From NCBI GenBank assembly GCA_026419775.2, contig JAOPGA020000709.1, forward strand, positions 1 to 41,900: DNA of 41,900 nt, read 5' to 3'. Position numbers and translations under genes: made by a program. Shown one piece after another: positions 18,589 through 28,565 of this stretch. Source of the DNA: Acrasis kona (Eukaryota > Heterolobosea > Eutetramitea > Acrasida > Acrasidae). Numbering within the stretch: the first letter of the stretch is position 1; the number at the start of each line of letters is the position of its first letter. Below the pieces are notes generated by a model. The model did not search any database and was not told the origin of the DNA. It saw nothing but the letters and a program-made list of their open reading frames with translations.

Positions 18589-18819
18589 TTAAAAGATACG
18601 TTTGTATTGGTGGTATGACATGAAGCATTTGGCATGTAATTTTACTTTGCACCCTGGACAATAAAAGCTCATTTTACTGTGCTTATTGGTACCGGCAATC
18701 TTGTTACAGTATTCACAGCGGCCGTCTTTCTTTGCTGGATATAGGTAGTGCATATGTCTTGCTGAGTGTTTAGCTGTTGATGAAGCTATGATTGCCTGGA
18801 AAGGACCTGTCAAGTTCAA
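18589..18819 (-). pseudogene. piggyBac transposase C-terminal Cys-rich domain fragment
   Basis: Minus-strand ORF of 76 residues ending in RCEYCNKIAGTNKHSKM, then FYCPGCKVKLHAKCFMSYHQ. The C-x2-C...C-x2-C-x5-C-x2-[CF]-x3-H spacing is the RING-like Cys-rich domain that ends piggyBac transposases and binds the element's end repeats. The catalytic part is absent upstream; instead an oppositely oriented piggyBac piece begins there. An isolated fragment left by rearrangement. Confidence 0.75.
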
Positions 18820-19075
18820 ACAATATCAGCCTACTAAATGCCTACCTTCCTTTTCCTCACCACAAGAACAAGTGGACACGTACGTTCATGTTTCACAGCT
18901 ACAAGACAGCATTAGTGAATGCATGGATCATTTGGAAACATCAAGCAGCAAGCCAAACAACAAACAAGAAGGATGCTGATAGATGCATGTCTTTAACACA
19001 AGTCAAATTTCTACAAAAGTTCTTATTTGCTCAAAATCTTTGGGTAAATCTACACAAACAACACTGTTACACCTT
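18792..19075 (+). pseudogene. piggyBac transposase fragment (end of the catalytic domain)
   Basis: SLLNAYLPFPHHKNKWTRTF, then MFHSYKTALVNAWIIWKHQ, matches the segment after the last catalytic Asp of piggyBac transposases (basic-aromatic kW-x-R-x-F, then a helix with [LV]-N-A-[YW]-x-[LI]-[YW]). A helix follows (TQVKFLQKFLFAQN). The frame then runs without a stop into the LINE-like sequence to 19388, probably a fusion by insertion. Opposite in orientation to the neighbouring Cys-rich fragment, so it is not the same copy in place. Confidence 0.55.
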
Positions 19076-19388
19076 TAGGGAATCAAAAGCGTGGGACATT
19101 AATGACCCTTGTCACCCTGTAACTAGACATGCACAAAGTGAAGAATATACGTGGGACAAAGACTTCATACCAGAATATGCCTTCACAAACAACAGATGGC
19201 AGGATCCACACGAGGACAAACCCATCCTCAGTGAAGCTCCAGAACAAGCAGTGGCAAAAGATGAACAAACAAACCTCCAAGAGATAGTCATGTTATTACA
19301 ACAAGTAGCAACAAATGACAAACAAATTCACGAGGACATTGCCCTACCTGAAATCGGACATTACCTAACATCACCATTGGATGAATAA
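19076..19388 (+). pseudogene. Probable end of LINE ORF1 (second LINE)
   Basis: The open frame continues with RESKAWDINDPCHPVTRHAQ and a helical LQEIVMLLQQVATNDKQIHE. It stops at 19386-19388, about 90 bp before the endonuclease frame of the LINE. Position and coiled-coil character suggest the C-terminus of ORF1, but I recognise no domain. Confidence 0.35.
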
Positions 19389-19478
19389 TGCAGAGCAAAT
19401 GTTCACCGAAAACTACAACCTACTCAAACTCAATCTCCAATTGGTATACCGGGACATATCTTAAGCCCTCTCTACCAA

Positions 19479-19721
19479 ATGAACTACAACACGTATGAAA
19501 ACAAACAAATAAGTATTGCCGCCTTCAACATACAAGGAGGTCTTATAAACAATACTACAAACACACCAAACAAGACCACAATTAACAAAGTGAGACTTTT
19601 TATGCAAAACCACAACATTGACATCATGGCGCTTTCCGAGACACAACCCAGAAGACGGTCCTCTAATCGAAAAGCTCTTCAAGAAGAATCAAATATTTCT
19701 TGCGCCGGTTGTAGGTCATAG
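19479..19721 (+). pseudogene. LINE endonuclease fragment (start of ORF2)
   Basis: MNYNTYENKQISIAAFNIQG gives the N-terminal strand (A-F-N-x-x-G). NHNIDIMALSETQPRRR gives the strand with the catalytic Glu (L-S-E-T). Slightly further on, in another frame, HGAGIILSDPGSM reads as the next strand (G-x-G-I-x-L). Sequence after ~19780 belongs to a later part of the LINE. Distinct from the endonuclease at 15399, so at least two LINE families are present. Confidence 0.65.
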
Positions 19722-19909
19722 AAAACATGGAGCAGGAATTATCTTGAGTGATCCTGGCAGCATGTTGTTCGAATTAGGTCATTGATTGATTGCATTGCAT
19801 CATAAGTGTATGGCAAATTTTGCGACAATTTAAAAGAACATGGGATTGGTGGCAAACACCTCGGGCATTTGGTGTTGCTAATTTGGTTGTTGTTGTCTCA
19901 ATACTGTAT

Positions 19910-20584
19910 TTTAGAAAGTGTGCCGGGGTAACAAGGTACTTCACCCAACTGGGTCATTATACCAAACTGGGTTTGGACAATATTGACGCGTCAGTTAGGG
20001 CGGCAGCCAGAAGGGCAATCCATGGAAATGATATAATTCCATGTGAACTAGTACATAGAGATAGAAGGGACGGCGGACTTGGTATTAAAAGGGCGAAAGA
20101 AACGGCAGCAATAGGAAGATTAATAACTCTTTACAAATCAATCAACAACAATCTCTTCCTAACTAGAAGATCCACAATTGATGAAATGTACAGAGCACCA
20201 TCAACTCCCACCGAAAAATCACGAAATAAAATTTGGGGTTCTCTCGCAACCTGCCACAAGTACGGATTATCCCTATCAAGTAGAGTCGGAATATGTTGTA
20301 AATCATTCCCTGCAACCAAAATCAACTCATCCGGATGGATTGGTGACCAACCACCTAAATGCGATGAATACACGATATGGATTGACGGATCATTTGACCG
20401 TTCAACCGGGGAGGCTGGAGGCGGAATTATTTATTTAAATAAATCAACCGGAGCCATAGTGAACGAATCCAATTTTCATATCCCGAAGGTAAACAGCTCC
20501 ACCGAGTCAGAGATGGTTACCGCAATAGTAGCAATTGCCAGATTACCCGGAATCGGAAGCTCCGCACATTTTTGTGGACAATGA
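19910..20584 (+). pseudogene. LINE ORF2 post-RT region and first half of RNase H
   Basis: ARRAIHGNDIIPCELVHRDR, then RDGGLGIKRAKE, is the usual region after the reverse transcriptase (P-x2-L-x4-R-D-G-G-L-G-I). DEYTIWIDGSFDRSTGEAGG starts RNase H (first Asp in WIDGS), and NSSTESEMVTAIVAIARLPG supplies the catalytic Glu helix. The frame ends at 20584; the rest of RNase H is in the next frame. Confidence 0.7.
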
Positions 20585-21029
20585 AACGGCGAGTAGAATG
20601 GACACCAACAAAACATGTGGAATCCTTGCAAGGGCCTTCTGGGGATGGGCGAGAAAGAACAAACTTGCAGTTAAACTAGAGTGGGTTGAAGGACATGCCG
20701 CGATCGAACTAAACGAAGCAGCTGATGGTCACAGCAAGGATGGAAGACTACAGAGAGATAGGATCATTGACGTACCACACTTCATAAAAAGCGTAATCAA
20801 AGAATTTATCTGGATGCATCAGGGTGACATCTGTCTGGATATCTCAAAAATCATTCACCAGAAAATCCGATCCAAAAAGGCATTGTTTAAGATTAATCCA
20901 GTATTTGCACCAGCACTAATTCAATCATTTACAAGTAATGTATATACACTAGACATATGGAGCACATCATTACCGGCGGCCGTCTCTAGCACATTAGTTA
21001 AGGCGAGAATTGATGGGTTCTGGTGGTGA
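20535..21029 (+). pseudogene. LINE ORF2, second half of RNase H and C-terminus
   Basis: HIFVDNETASRMDTNKTCGI has the third catalytic Asp. VEGHAAIELNEAADGHSKDG is the H-x-G-like loop with N-E-x-A-D, a signature of LINE RNase H. A C-terminal helical region to FWW (21029) follows. It overlaps the previous segment by ~50 bp in another frame, showing one frame change relative to an intact ORF2. Confidence 0.7.
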
Positions 21030-21641
21030 GTGTTTTCATTTTCTCCTCTGAATGTATACAGTTCAATGTGCGGTGAGTTAGTGAGCTCCATCTGTGACAT
21101 TTCCTGCATACTGGTAGTTCGCTTTGCCTCGAGAGTTTGAAAAAGAAGCGGCACTAGGGAAAATTTAGGAAGATGAAGTGAGAGGTTGCATTGTAAAAAC
21201 CATGAAAAAAATCAAAAGAGACATTTTCTCCTCTTTGGCTAAAACCATTTTTGAAATAATGACCGACAGTTTTTATAATAATAAAGTTGACTACTCCCTC
21301 CCCCCAACGGTATATCCGTTACAGGAGTCGACTAATATTTAAAATGTTCAATCCACAACTTGATGAGGAGGAGGATTAAGTTGTACAGTGATCAGTATCA
21401 GTCATTCCGCGTCTGATCACTCTAAATGGCCTCGGCCTAAATAAACACTTTCCACCTTGGCCGCCAACCTCTGGGTCGGGCACTTGTCCGCTTTGCATAG
21501 AAAGTACTTTCTCACTCGGAACTCATTAGAAAAATATCAATGGGGGATGAACAAATAAACATTTAGTTTTATCCTTCGCTCTTTTGTCCTTGGATAACTA
21601 AAAATATGTCCAAATCTATCTAAAATTGAGCTCAACTCTAG
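21030..21641. other. LINE 3' untranslated region and adjoining spacer
   Basis: Bases 21030-21445 are the 3' part of the second LINE. It includes an inverted pair (CAACGGTATATCCGTTACAG at ~21305 has a short stem, and TGATCAGTATCAG / GTCTGATCAC near 21390-21420) that may fold near the 3' end. After 21445 there is a GC-richer patch (CTTGGCCGCCAACCTCTGGG) and AT-rich sequence without genes. Confidence 0.4.
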
Positions 21642-21781
21642 ATGATTAATAAGTACATCAAATTCAAAATAGGTTCATGCCCAAGCTCAACTTATCCTGA
21701 TAGTTGCTATTTGATAACGTCTTCTAATAATATTGGCAGTTTTTTTAAAGATCAAACATTAGAAATCATGCCACAAGTTGC

Positions 21782-22554
21782 TTGTGTTTACCAGCCCACA
21801 GCCCAACTAGTCAGAGACTGCATTTGACAGTCATTAAAACACAAGTTCTAGCTATAGTGACAATTGCTATATTCAACTCGATGCTCCAGCAGCTTTGTAC
21901 ATCCCATGATGCCCTTTATGGTGGAAGCACTGATGAGCAAGGACTGCTTATCTTTTTGTTTTGGCTCATTACTTGCTTGTCTTACTTGAAGCACATTGAA
22001 GAGCGCACAGGATACCCACATTCAAACATGCGACAGATGTTTGGTGTGTTGAGACATAAACTTTTCAGGTGGGGGCAGTTTAAAATTAGACCTCTTATTT
22101 CAGATGACATTGCTACAAACATATTTTACACTCAACTTGCAAACAATCATGTTCATACCTTGCAGGACCTCATTGCCCAACAAGAGTGCAAGCACATCAC
22201 TTGCTTTATCAATGGAACCCAGATTTGCCTCAGGAATAAAGTGAAGAACAAGAGCACCCGTTACCCAAAAGAATGGCATCCATAAGAAGTATGATTGAGC
22301 GTATTTTTGGCAGATTGAAGAGCATGTTCAAAGTTTTAGATCTTGATTGGGGCTTTGACAGCACACCTGAGAAACTGTGTGCGATATTTGTTATTTGTTG
22401 TGAACTATATAATGAAATTGAGAGAGAGAGAGTACAGCAAACATTGTGGCGGCACAAGCACAGGATGCTTCTGATCAGCAACAGGAGGATGCTGACAATG
22501 GCGGTGCTAGCAACAATTAAACAACAATTGAGCGATGTATATATACTTGTATAG
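21782..22554 (+). pseudogene. PIF/Harbinger-type transposase relic
   Basis: Two frames. The first (to 22285) ends with HITCFINGTQICLR, where Harbinger transposases have the first catalytic Asp in [FI]-x-D-G-T-x-[IV]; here it is Asn. The second (22273-22554) starts SIRSMIERIFGRLKSMFKVL and ends with LCAIFVICCELYNEIERE, the standard end of the DDE_Tnp_4 domain (E-R-x-F-G-R-L-K ... N-x-I). The central part with the other catalytic residues is missing or scrambled, so it is dead. Upstream (~21900-22130) helical sequence (MRQMFGVLRHKLFRWGQ) may be its N-terminal region. Confidence 0.65.
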
Positions 22555-22624
22555 GCACGTTTTATGTGTTTTTGGCACAGTTTTTACGTGTATCAAAATA
22601 AAAAAGGATTTTTTCAGGATAAAG

Positions 22625-22882
22625 TTTTTAATTGGTCGACAACAATCCACATATCCTCCAATAGTAATTGTTCATAGCACCACTGCACAAACTCTCAAGG
22701 AACCATATTATTATCAGATTGAATGGGAAAGGTTAATTGTGCATTATAACAAAAAGGCATGGATAACTGCATTACTCTATGTGGAGCTAATTAAATTGCT
22801 TCTTATCCAAGGAATCAAGAACTTTTTGTTAAGACATAGAGTAGAACAATCATGCCGCAATTCATCGTCAGATCTGTCATAA
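22625..22882 (+). pseudogene. pogo/Tigger-like DDE transposase fragment
   Basis: The open frame ends with EWERLIVHYNKKAWITALLY, then VELIKLLLIQGIKNFLLRH. N-K-K-A-W-[IM]-T-x-x-x-[FY]-x-x-x-[LI] is a well-conserved stretch in pogo/Tigger/jerky DDE_1 transposases just before the second catalytic Asp; here the frame stops soon after. A short relic from the same superfamily as the piece at 10.5-11.1 kb but a different region. Confidence 0.5.
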
Positions 22883-23238
22883 ATCTAAGCCATTATCGCT
22901 TGGTTTGAAACAACAATATCCTTCTCTTTTGCTTACTGCGGTTTTGATAGAAACAATGTCGTTGTCACATCCTTTTGATTTCATTATTCCTTGAAACTCT
23001 GACTTAATTTTATATTTTTGTGTCCTTTACTGTGATGGTAAAAGGTCACTAAAGTATAATGTCACATTATATCTGTTTTGACCATATACACAAGCATGCA
23101 CAATTCTATACTGTTGCAACACTGTATCTAAGGGTTGTGTTGATTGGGCATGTCAGATGTTAGGCATTTGAAAGGTTTGATTACAATAACAAAGCTTAGG
23201 AAGGCAATAAGAACGATTTGACAGTGAAAGTAACAAGT
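22883..23238. other. Non-coding stretch
   Basis: AT-rich sequence with no protein-like frame and no repeat recognised. Confidence 0.3.
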
Positions 23239-23561
23239 TTATTTCTTCTTTTCAAGACGTTTCAGACTTTCACGTGGTCTCTCCATGTATTTTGCTTCCT
23301 TCTCTGGATTTGATTCCATGATAAGAAAATGTATTTTGGGTAATACAATGTTATTTGTATTGGGTACTTGTTTGACGTTGTTTGTGCCTAATTTCATCTG
23401 TCTTTTTGTTGCACGCATCTTGCCATAGTGTCTCTATTAGAAGTAGGAACAGTCCTTCCGGTTGCAGTATCTAGGGCAGTAACAGGCACTTTATAGTAGC
23501 AAAGTTTGATAATTGTTGGTTTACCCTGTACTTTTTTGCTCTGTTGCAGGTACACTGTTAG
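23239..23561 (-). pseudogene. Minus-strand coding remnant, family unknown
   Basis: Two frames without an early ATG read as protein. One runs from about 23561 (KKVQGKPTIIKLCYYKVPVT, then ALDTATGRTVPTSNRDTMA). The other continues from about 23430 (KMRATKRQMKLGTNNVKQVP) through FLIMESNPEKEAKYMERPRE to LKRLEKKK and a TAA at 23239-23241. Normal composition and a basic C-terminal tail suggest a real gene end or an element gene with one frame change. No match recognised. Confidence 0.35.
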
Positions 23562-24605
23562 GGGAAAAGCCAGTCAAGTTTTGTATTCTATGGCAGTGGG
23601 GTAACCCTAAAATACTGAATGTTATTCCCATAAAAATGAAGAAAAAGCTGAAATAGTATTTTGTAAACTGAAATTGTTCAGAGCAAGACGATTTGGTAAA
23701 TCTGCGGTAGTGTCGTCTTTATTTTTAGGCTTTTTGAAACTTTGGGTTGTCTTTTCTCTAAAACTATAACATTTCAAGGCTAGTGCGACAATAAGATAAC
23801 GTCGGACATATAGGAGAACACGTGTGTATATTTATTTTTCACATAACAGTTTAATTGACCTCACACCAAGTGTCGTCTTTATTTTTAGAACCGCGACCGT
23901 CCTCCTCTGATTGTAATTTTATATCCAGTCTCAGTGCTGAGACTGATTTGCGGAAAGCGGATATTCAGTCTCAGTGCTGAGACAAGGTATAGTGGTACCA
24001 GGCATATTAATGCTAAGTAAAAACATTTTTTAGGTTTCCAACCTTTACTAAGAGTTATAACCATAGCATTTATTACAGTTTATTTCAGACATCCTCTCAA
24101 CTGCAAATCCAACGGTGGGTTATTCGCTAAATGTCAATCTCATCAACTCATTCACAAAGTAATGTCCTCCAACTCAATTATACAATAACGTAAATCACTA
24201 TTAAGGTTAGAATGCTTTTATATCCGTAACCCTAACATACATTTTTACTTGTTGTCAAATGATAGTAACTAATGTTGAATTCCAACAACCATCAAAAGTT
24301 AGTTATTTATTACTTTCTGGAGATTCAACTTCCACCGAGCCAGTTGTTCTTCAATTGGTTTCCGTTGCTCGCGCTCTGCAATTCGGTTGTTACATCTCGG
24401 TTGTTGGACAATAGGTTGATAGAAGTTTACAATTAGTATGAAAGTTTGCGAAAATCAAAAGCCACTCAAACGCTGACTGTACTATAAATGCAATGTTGTT
24501 AATGCATATTTATAACAGTGAGGGCACTATTTATTTTAGTACACTACATAAAAATACTATTATCAAGATGATCGGAGTTGTCATCAGATTCAAACTCAAT
24601 ACCGG
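23562..24605. repeat. Non-coding stretch with small repeats
   Basis: Holds a direct repeat GTGTCGTCTTTATTTTTAG at ~23708 and ~23869, and a 40-bp unit repeated from 23921 that contains two hairpins. CAGTCTCAG-TG-CTGAGACTG lies at 23926-23945; CAGTCTCAG-TG-CTGAGAC is at 23966-23983. Near 24330-24410, GTTGCTCGCGCTCTGCAATTC and its surroundings resemble the end repeats of the element at 24.95-26.5 kb. No gene found. Confidence 0.5.
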
Positions 24606-24851
24606 TTACTCCACGCGATGGGCTTGTTGGCCGAGGATCTTCCATGAGGCTTCCTGGTTCCTGTTGATTATATTAGTAATGCCTAGAGTTTTTCGGATTG
24701 CAAACTTAAAACCGTGCGAGCGTTTACCATGCCGCCTCTCATTCTTCTTTTTACCAGTATCCTTATGTGCAGCATTATTGGCATTTCGGCGAAGGTTTTT
24801 ACATGTTTCTGTAATGTTGAAATGTTGACCACAGCCAAAGTGACAACAATA
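24606..24851 (-). pseudogene. Basic Cys/His-containing coding fragment without ATG
   Basis: The minus strand is open for 81 codons, from a stop at 24852-24854 to a TAA at 24606-24608. It starts YCCHFGCGQHFNITETCKNL, a C-H/C-x2-C pattern resembling a degenerate zinc finger, and continues very basic (GKKKNERRHGKRSHGFKFAI), ending ASWKILGQQAHRVE. An ATG-started plus-strand frame over the same bases looks like its shadow, with no sensible composition. Probably an internal exon or element relic; family unknown. Confidence 0.35.
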
Positions 24852-24942
24852 TTATAACAAATTCCAAGTGATTTTGCATTCTGTCAAAGTTGAAATGCGG
24901 CCTTGAGTCGGCATGGATCACACACCTTCTGAGTTTCTGATC

Positions 24943-26520
24943 CTCTCAATTTTTAAAGCCTTAGCCTAATAACAGGGTTAGAAGCACAGTGTGTTTATCA
25001 TACCTTTTTTTTCGCTAATGGACAACTTTATTATAGTCAATGTTGTTGTAGGTTAGAATGCGGTAATATTCTCTCCTCTCAAATATATTCTGAAAGTGTC
25101 TAACATGATTCTCAAAAGTTTGGTTAATGGTCCTCTTCTTTATTGGAAGCTCTACCGCATCATTGCAAATCCCACCGCATTGGTTTCAATTGCTCCAGAG
25201 TTCACCGATTGACTACCGCATTGGTGTCGCTCGCTCTGGGATGCGGTTGGTGCTCTCATCTTCTTCAAGTTAAATCATTTTGGAACAGGTTGACTACTCC
25301 GAAACAAAAAGATATTACATGTTGTGTAGTGTTATATGAAGTAACAAAATAACCTTCATTTTGTATCCGAAGTAAAAGATGTTTATTGTTGAATGTACAT
25401 TCTGGTTGGGTGGCGCAATTATGCAAGGTGTTGCTTTATGTAACAAATGTTATCCTATCTTGGTGTCATCCAATGAATGTCCTAGATGTTGTGTAAAATG
25501 ATTTGTGGGCTAATAAGACTGGCTTGTATTATCGAAATGCATTGCACAATTACTTTCCACCTTTTCATTGACAACTCTGTTGCTGCCTCATATGTCTTCA
25601 AAGTTTCCAATTCAAAAGTTGACCNACACTTTACAAGGAATCAAACTATATCAAACAAATCGCTGCATCAAAATCAGGGCATCTTATAGCATTGGGATAC
25701 ATCAATAAATAGTGATTCAGAGAGTAGGGTTCTATGCCTGACTTTGGAAGGAATAATCAATTTAGTTTGAGCATGAGATCTCAAATTTTACGAGCTGCAT
25801 CTACATCATACCAGAATACATTGCGCGTTAGAAATGAAATTTGTTTATTAACAAGCGGTTTTATTCCTCTGAGAAAACACCATGACCAATCCGCCGGACT
25901 GCAGATTTCGAAATATAAATACACAGTAGATTGTATTCGCACTGATTGCCACTTGATCCCCAGCACAGTACAGGATTGTAGTGATGCGGCCTTCTAAATT
26001 TTTGAAGCATCATTTATATTTGTTGCTGGTGTTATAGTGGCAGCCGATGTAATCTATTACAAGTTTTTGATTGTATTTGGTGACCAAATAAACGGTATAC
26101 ACTGTCAATAGATCATAGTGTGTATCGGTGAAACAACCCACTTGACATTATTTTTGAAGTTGACCATTACTACAAATTTCACTTTTTGGGTAAGAAGATA
26201 TGAGCGTTAACCGCACCCCAGAGCGTGCGACACCAATGCGGTAGTCAATCGATAAACTCTGGAGCAATTCAAACCAATGCGGTGGGTCTTGCAATGATGC
26301 GGTTGAGCTTCCAAAAAAGAAGAAGAGGACAACAAACCAAACCTTTGAAAATCATGTTAGATTCTTTTGAAATCTTTTAATCGACAAGAGATAGTATTAT
26401 TGCATCATAACCCAACCCAATATAATGAATTGTTAAATTATCCNTTACCGAAAAAAAGGTATGAAAAACTCACAGCAGTTCTAACCTTGTAACAGGCTAA
26501 GATTTAAAAATAAGAGGTTT
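24943..26520. mobile_element. 1.6-kb element with ~300-bp degenerate terminal inverted repeats
   Basis: The segment about 24943-25262 matches, inverted, about 26200-26520. Shared blocks in order are ATTTTTAAA, CTTAGCCT, CATACCTTTTTTTCG, CTAACATGATT, TCCTCTTCTT, GGAAGCTC-ACCGCATCATT, CCCACCGCATTGGTTT, AATTGCTCCAGAGTT and GATTGACTACCGCATTGGTG. The interior (~25260-26200) has no transposase frame. Repeats this long resemble foldback or MULE-type non-autonomous elements. Outer ends and target duplication are not sharp, and the two arms differ by perhaps a fifth of their bases, so it is old. Frames inside are repeat-derived. Confidence 0.7.
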
Positions 26521-26529
26521 ATATTGGAA

Positions 26530-27080
26530 GAAACAATTTGCAAAGACATGAACTGGAGGCAGCAACAGCCGGCATTAACAAAACAAACATCAATTCTATC
26601 CACAAGCTTGAGGAACGGAAGGAGAATTTTGACATTTGTAATTTGCATGTGTACATTATTTTGTCCTTTTGAGTTTTCTAATTGTTAAAAATGAGTATCG
26701 AAGGATTCCGATTGAAATTTTAGAGATAGTGACTTTGAGGTATAAAGGTTAAATGAATGTTTATATTCCAAACTTTCCGATTTAAGATCAGCAATATAGT
26801 TGGAGTGAAAAATAAAGATTTTAACAATTGGCCAAATTCGTGTAGCAAAATCAACCAAGCACAGCTAGCACAAGAGCAAGTATACGGACAACTCGCAAAA
26901 ATTATCTACCGCTATATACGAGTGGCAAACGAAGAGTACATGAGTATTATCAAAATCAATGAGGACATTACAAAGCAGAACAGACAAAAGAGGGAGCAAG
27001 ACCCAAATGGCGCGGCAAAATTTAAAAAATACCCTTCAGTTACAAAGAGTATAAATAGTAGCATGAAGAAGATGACATGA
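26530..27080 (+). pseudogene. Coding remnant, possibly LINE ORF1-like
   Basis: An open segment at 26530-26672 reads HELEAATAGINKTNINSIHK. The ORF 26757-27080 ends in INQAQLAQEQVYGQLAKIIY, then RYIRVANEEYMSIIKINEDI and a Lys-rich tail (KKYPSVTKSINSSMKKMT). Both are helical and charged, like coiled-coil ends of LINE ORF1 proteins, but I recognise no domain, and the N-terminus of the second looks non-coding. The stop is followed at once by the SINE. Confidence 0.3.
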
Positions 27081-27085
27081 AAGCA

Positions 27086-27220
27086 AGGGCGGCCACCTGG
27101 CTCAGTGGTTAAGTAAAATGAATCTTTGATGTAGAAGTCTCAGGTTCAATTCTTGGTTTAAACAGTTTTGGGAGGGGCTGTTTCAATCTAAAAATTTGGC
27201 CGCCTGAACCTGTTAACAAC
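27086..27220 (+). mobile_element. tRNA-derived SINE
   Basis: TGGCTCAGTGG at 27098-27108 is a perfect Pol III A box and GGTTCAATTCT at 27143-27153 a perfect B box, 34 bp apart as in tRNA genes. The sequence begins GGGCGGCC and later holds GGCCGCC (27203), so the ends can pair like an acceptor stem of the ancestral transcript. It does not fold as a tRNA (no proper anticodon arm and 3' end), so it is a SINE or its head rather than a gene. The tail runs into AT-rich sequence with no clear target duplication. Confidence 0.75.
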
Positions 27221-27441
27221 TACCTGCTATGCTTAGAGGTCTCAATCAAGCATTCAAATGCAAGTACAAGTATTCAAGCAAAAACACAAGACACAGAGCG
27301 GTTTTCACTTAAGACGTGAGGATTTAAGCTGTAGGGAAACATATGTAAAGTAAAGATCCATCTATATGGCTGTCTTTTTTGAAAACAGGGATAAGCCTGA
27401 TAGTTTATTGGTAGTTTTACAACCTCCGTCAATAGTTATTG

Positions 27442-27591
27442 ATGAGAAAAAAGATCACTGGAAAGCACAATGTTGACATCAAGTTTGATGATAAAAAAAA
27501 ACAAGATTTAAAAAATTGGGAGGACAAATTAACAGACTTTAAAAGGAATGATGACATGTTTGAATATTTCAACATAGTGCTAAAGGAATGA
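27442..27591 (+). CDS. 49-aa basic/acidic ORF overlapping the piggyBac ORF by ATGA
   Basis: Starts at the inner edge of the left inverted repeat (MRKKITGKHNVDIKFDDKKK) and ends FEYFNIVLKE with a TGA at 27589-27591, one base after the ATG of the piggyBac ORF (27588). The composition is protein-like. It may be a leader peptide coupled to the next ORF, or the true N-terminus of the transposase in a frame broken by one base. Confidence 0.4.
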   Translation: MRKKITGKHNVDIKFDDKKKQDLKNWEDKLTDFKRNDDMFEYFNIVLKE

Positions 27592-28565
27592 ATGCGGTTG
27601 CTGCAGCAGTCAAAAGAGTCACTAAGAAACAGAAGATGATAAAAGAGGACATCAAGGCAATACAAGATCAGCTACAATATCTTGCAAAGTTGAAAGTGAT
27701 GCTTGAAAAAAGATGTGAGATTGGAGATGTTGGTGCTGAGGGTGTTGCATTACAAACAGGAGGAATATCCTGTGAGCAGTTAAATCAGCAGACTGCAAAG
27801 AGGATAAAAGATATACTTGCATCACGGGATGTTTGCAAAAGTACTGCTGCGCCTGAGATGTCTCCATCACCAAAAAAAAGAACAATGGTTAAGACAGAGC
27901 CAAAGCAGGTTGTCAAATTTGATAAAGATGAAGTTGTTGTGGTTGATAATAGCCTACAAAAAAATTCAATCACAGTAACTCCACTAGCATTACAGTTCCC
28001 ATCAATTGTCTTGTCATCACTACTTGATATACAGAGATTTGTCAACCAATATATAGGCATCCCAACAACAAATGACAATCTAACAGAGCCACCACCTGCA
28101 CAGCTGTCGCAGCCACAACCACCAGTACAGCAGCAACCATTAGAGCCACTATCCACACAGCTGCCACTGCCAGCACAGCAGTTGCAACCGCCACCACCAC
28201 CTGCACAGCAACCTTCACAGCCATTACAACCACCTGCAAATTTTCCTCCTGTGCCCAAGATCCCAACATTTAAAGAGTGGTTTAAAAAAAAGAGAGAAGA
28301 ATTGTTTGATTTTTGTACAATAGATGGCGCAATAACTATTGATGAATGNAAGCGATACATGGCAATATGTGTTGCAATGGGACTAAATCGTATTGCAGAT
28401 TACCGAAATCACTGGAAGAGTGGTACTTGTAATAGTTCATTATTTGGAAACTCATTCATTAAATCGCTGTTGTCATTCAAAAAGTTTAAAAAAATTCATC
28501 AATATATTCATTATGACAATGATTGGCTTGATGATCAGTTAAACAAAAATTATAAAAGTCATTAG
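27588..28565 (+). pseudogene. piggyBac-like transposase, N-terminal part
   Basis: 325 residues. The N-terminal third is helical and charged (KRVTKKQKMIKEDIKAIQDQ), followed by a long Pro/Gln linker (~165-215, with PPPPPAQQPSQPLQPP) and then the start of the catalytic fold: MGLNRIADYRNHWKSGTCNS, then FIKSLLSFKKFKKIHQYIHY-DND. That is the family's 'dYW...F...M...RF..i...lHf-D-N' block ahead of the first catalytic Asp. The remaining two thirds are absent: at 28563 the sequence enters the MULE in opposite orientation. Not functional as it stands. The Gln/Pro linker is unusually long for piggyBac. Confidence 0.75.

Larger units (their letters stand above)
19389..21445 (+). mobile_element. Second LINE (non-LTR retrotransposon) with RNase H; reverse transcriptase deleted
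   Basis: From left: endonuclease start (19479-19775), a junction near 19780-19910 where the reverse transcriptase should be, the post-RT thumb region (from about 19930), an RNase H domain (20370-20760), a short C-terminal region to 21029, and a 3' region ending near 21445 at GGCCTCGGCCTAAATAAAC. That 3' end is the same kind as the 75-bp insertion at 11837. RNase H after RT places it among I/R1/Tad-like clades rather than L1. Not mobile by itself: about 2 kb of core is gone and the frame changes at least once more. Confidence 0.75.

Noticed and set aside
24493-24828. Plus-strand 111-codon frame as a gene
   Set aside because: Composition is odd and the opposite strand reads as a better protein over the same bases; I take it as a shadow.
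27086-27160. tRNA gene
   Set aside because: Perfect A and B boxes but no complete cloverleaf, anticodon arm or 3' stem; better as a SINE.
27785-28360. Minus-strand Gly/Cys-rich frame as a gene
   Set aside because: It is the antisense of the Pro/Gln linker of the piggyBac ORF; the composition is explained by that repeat.
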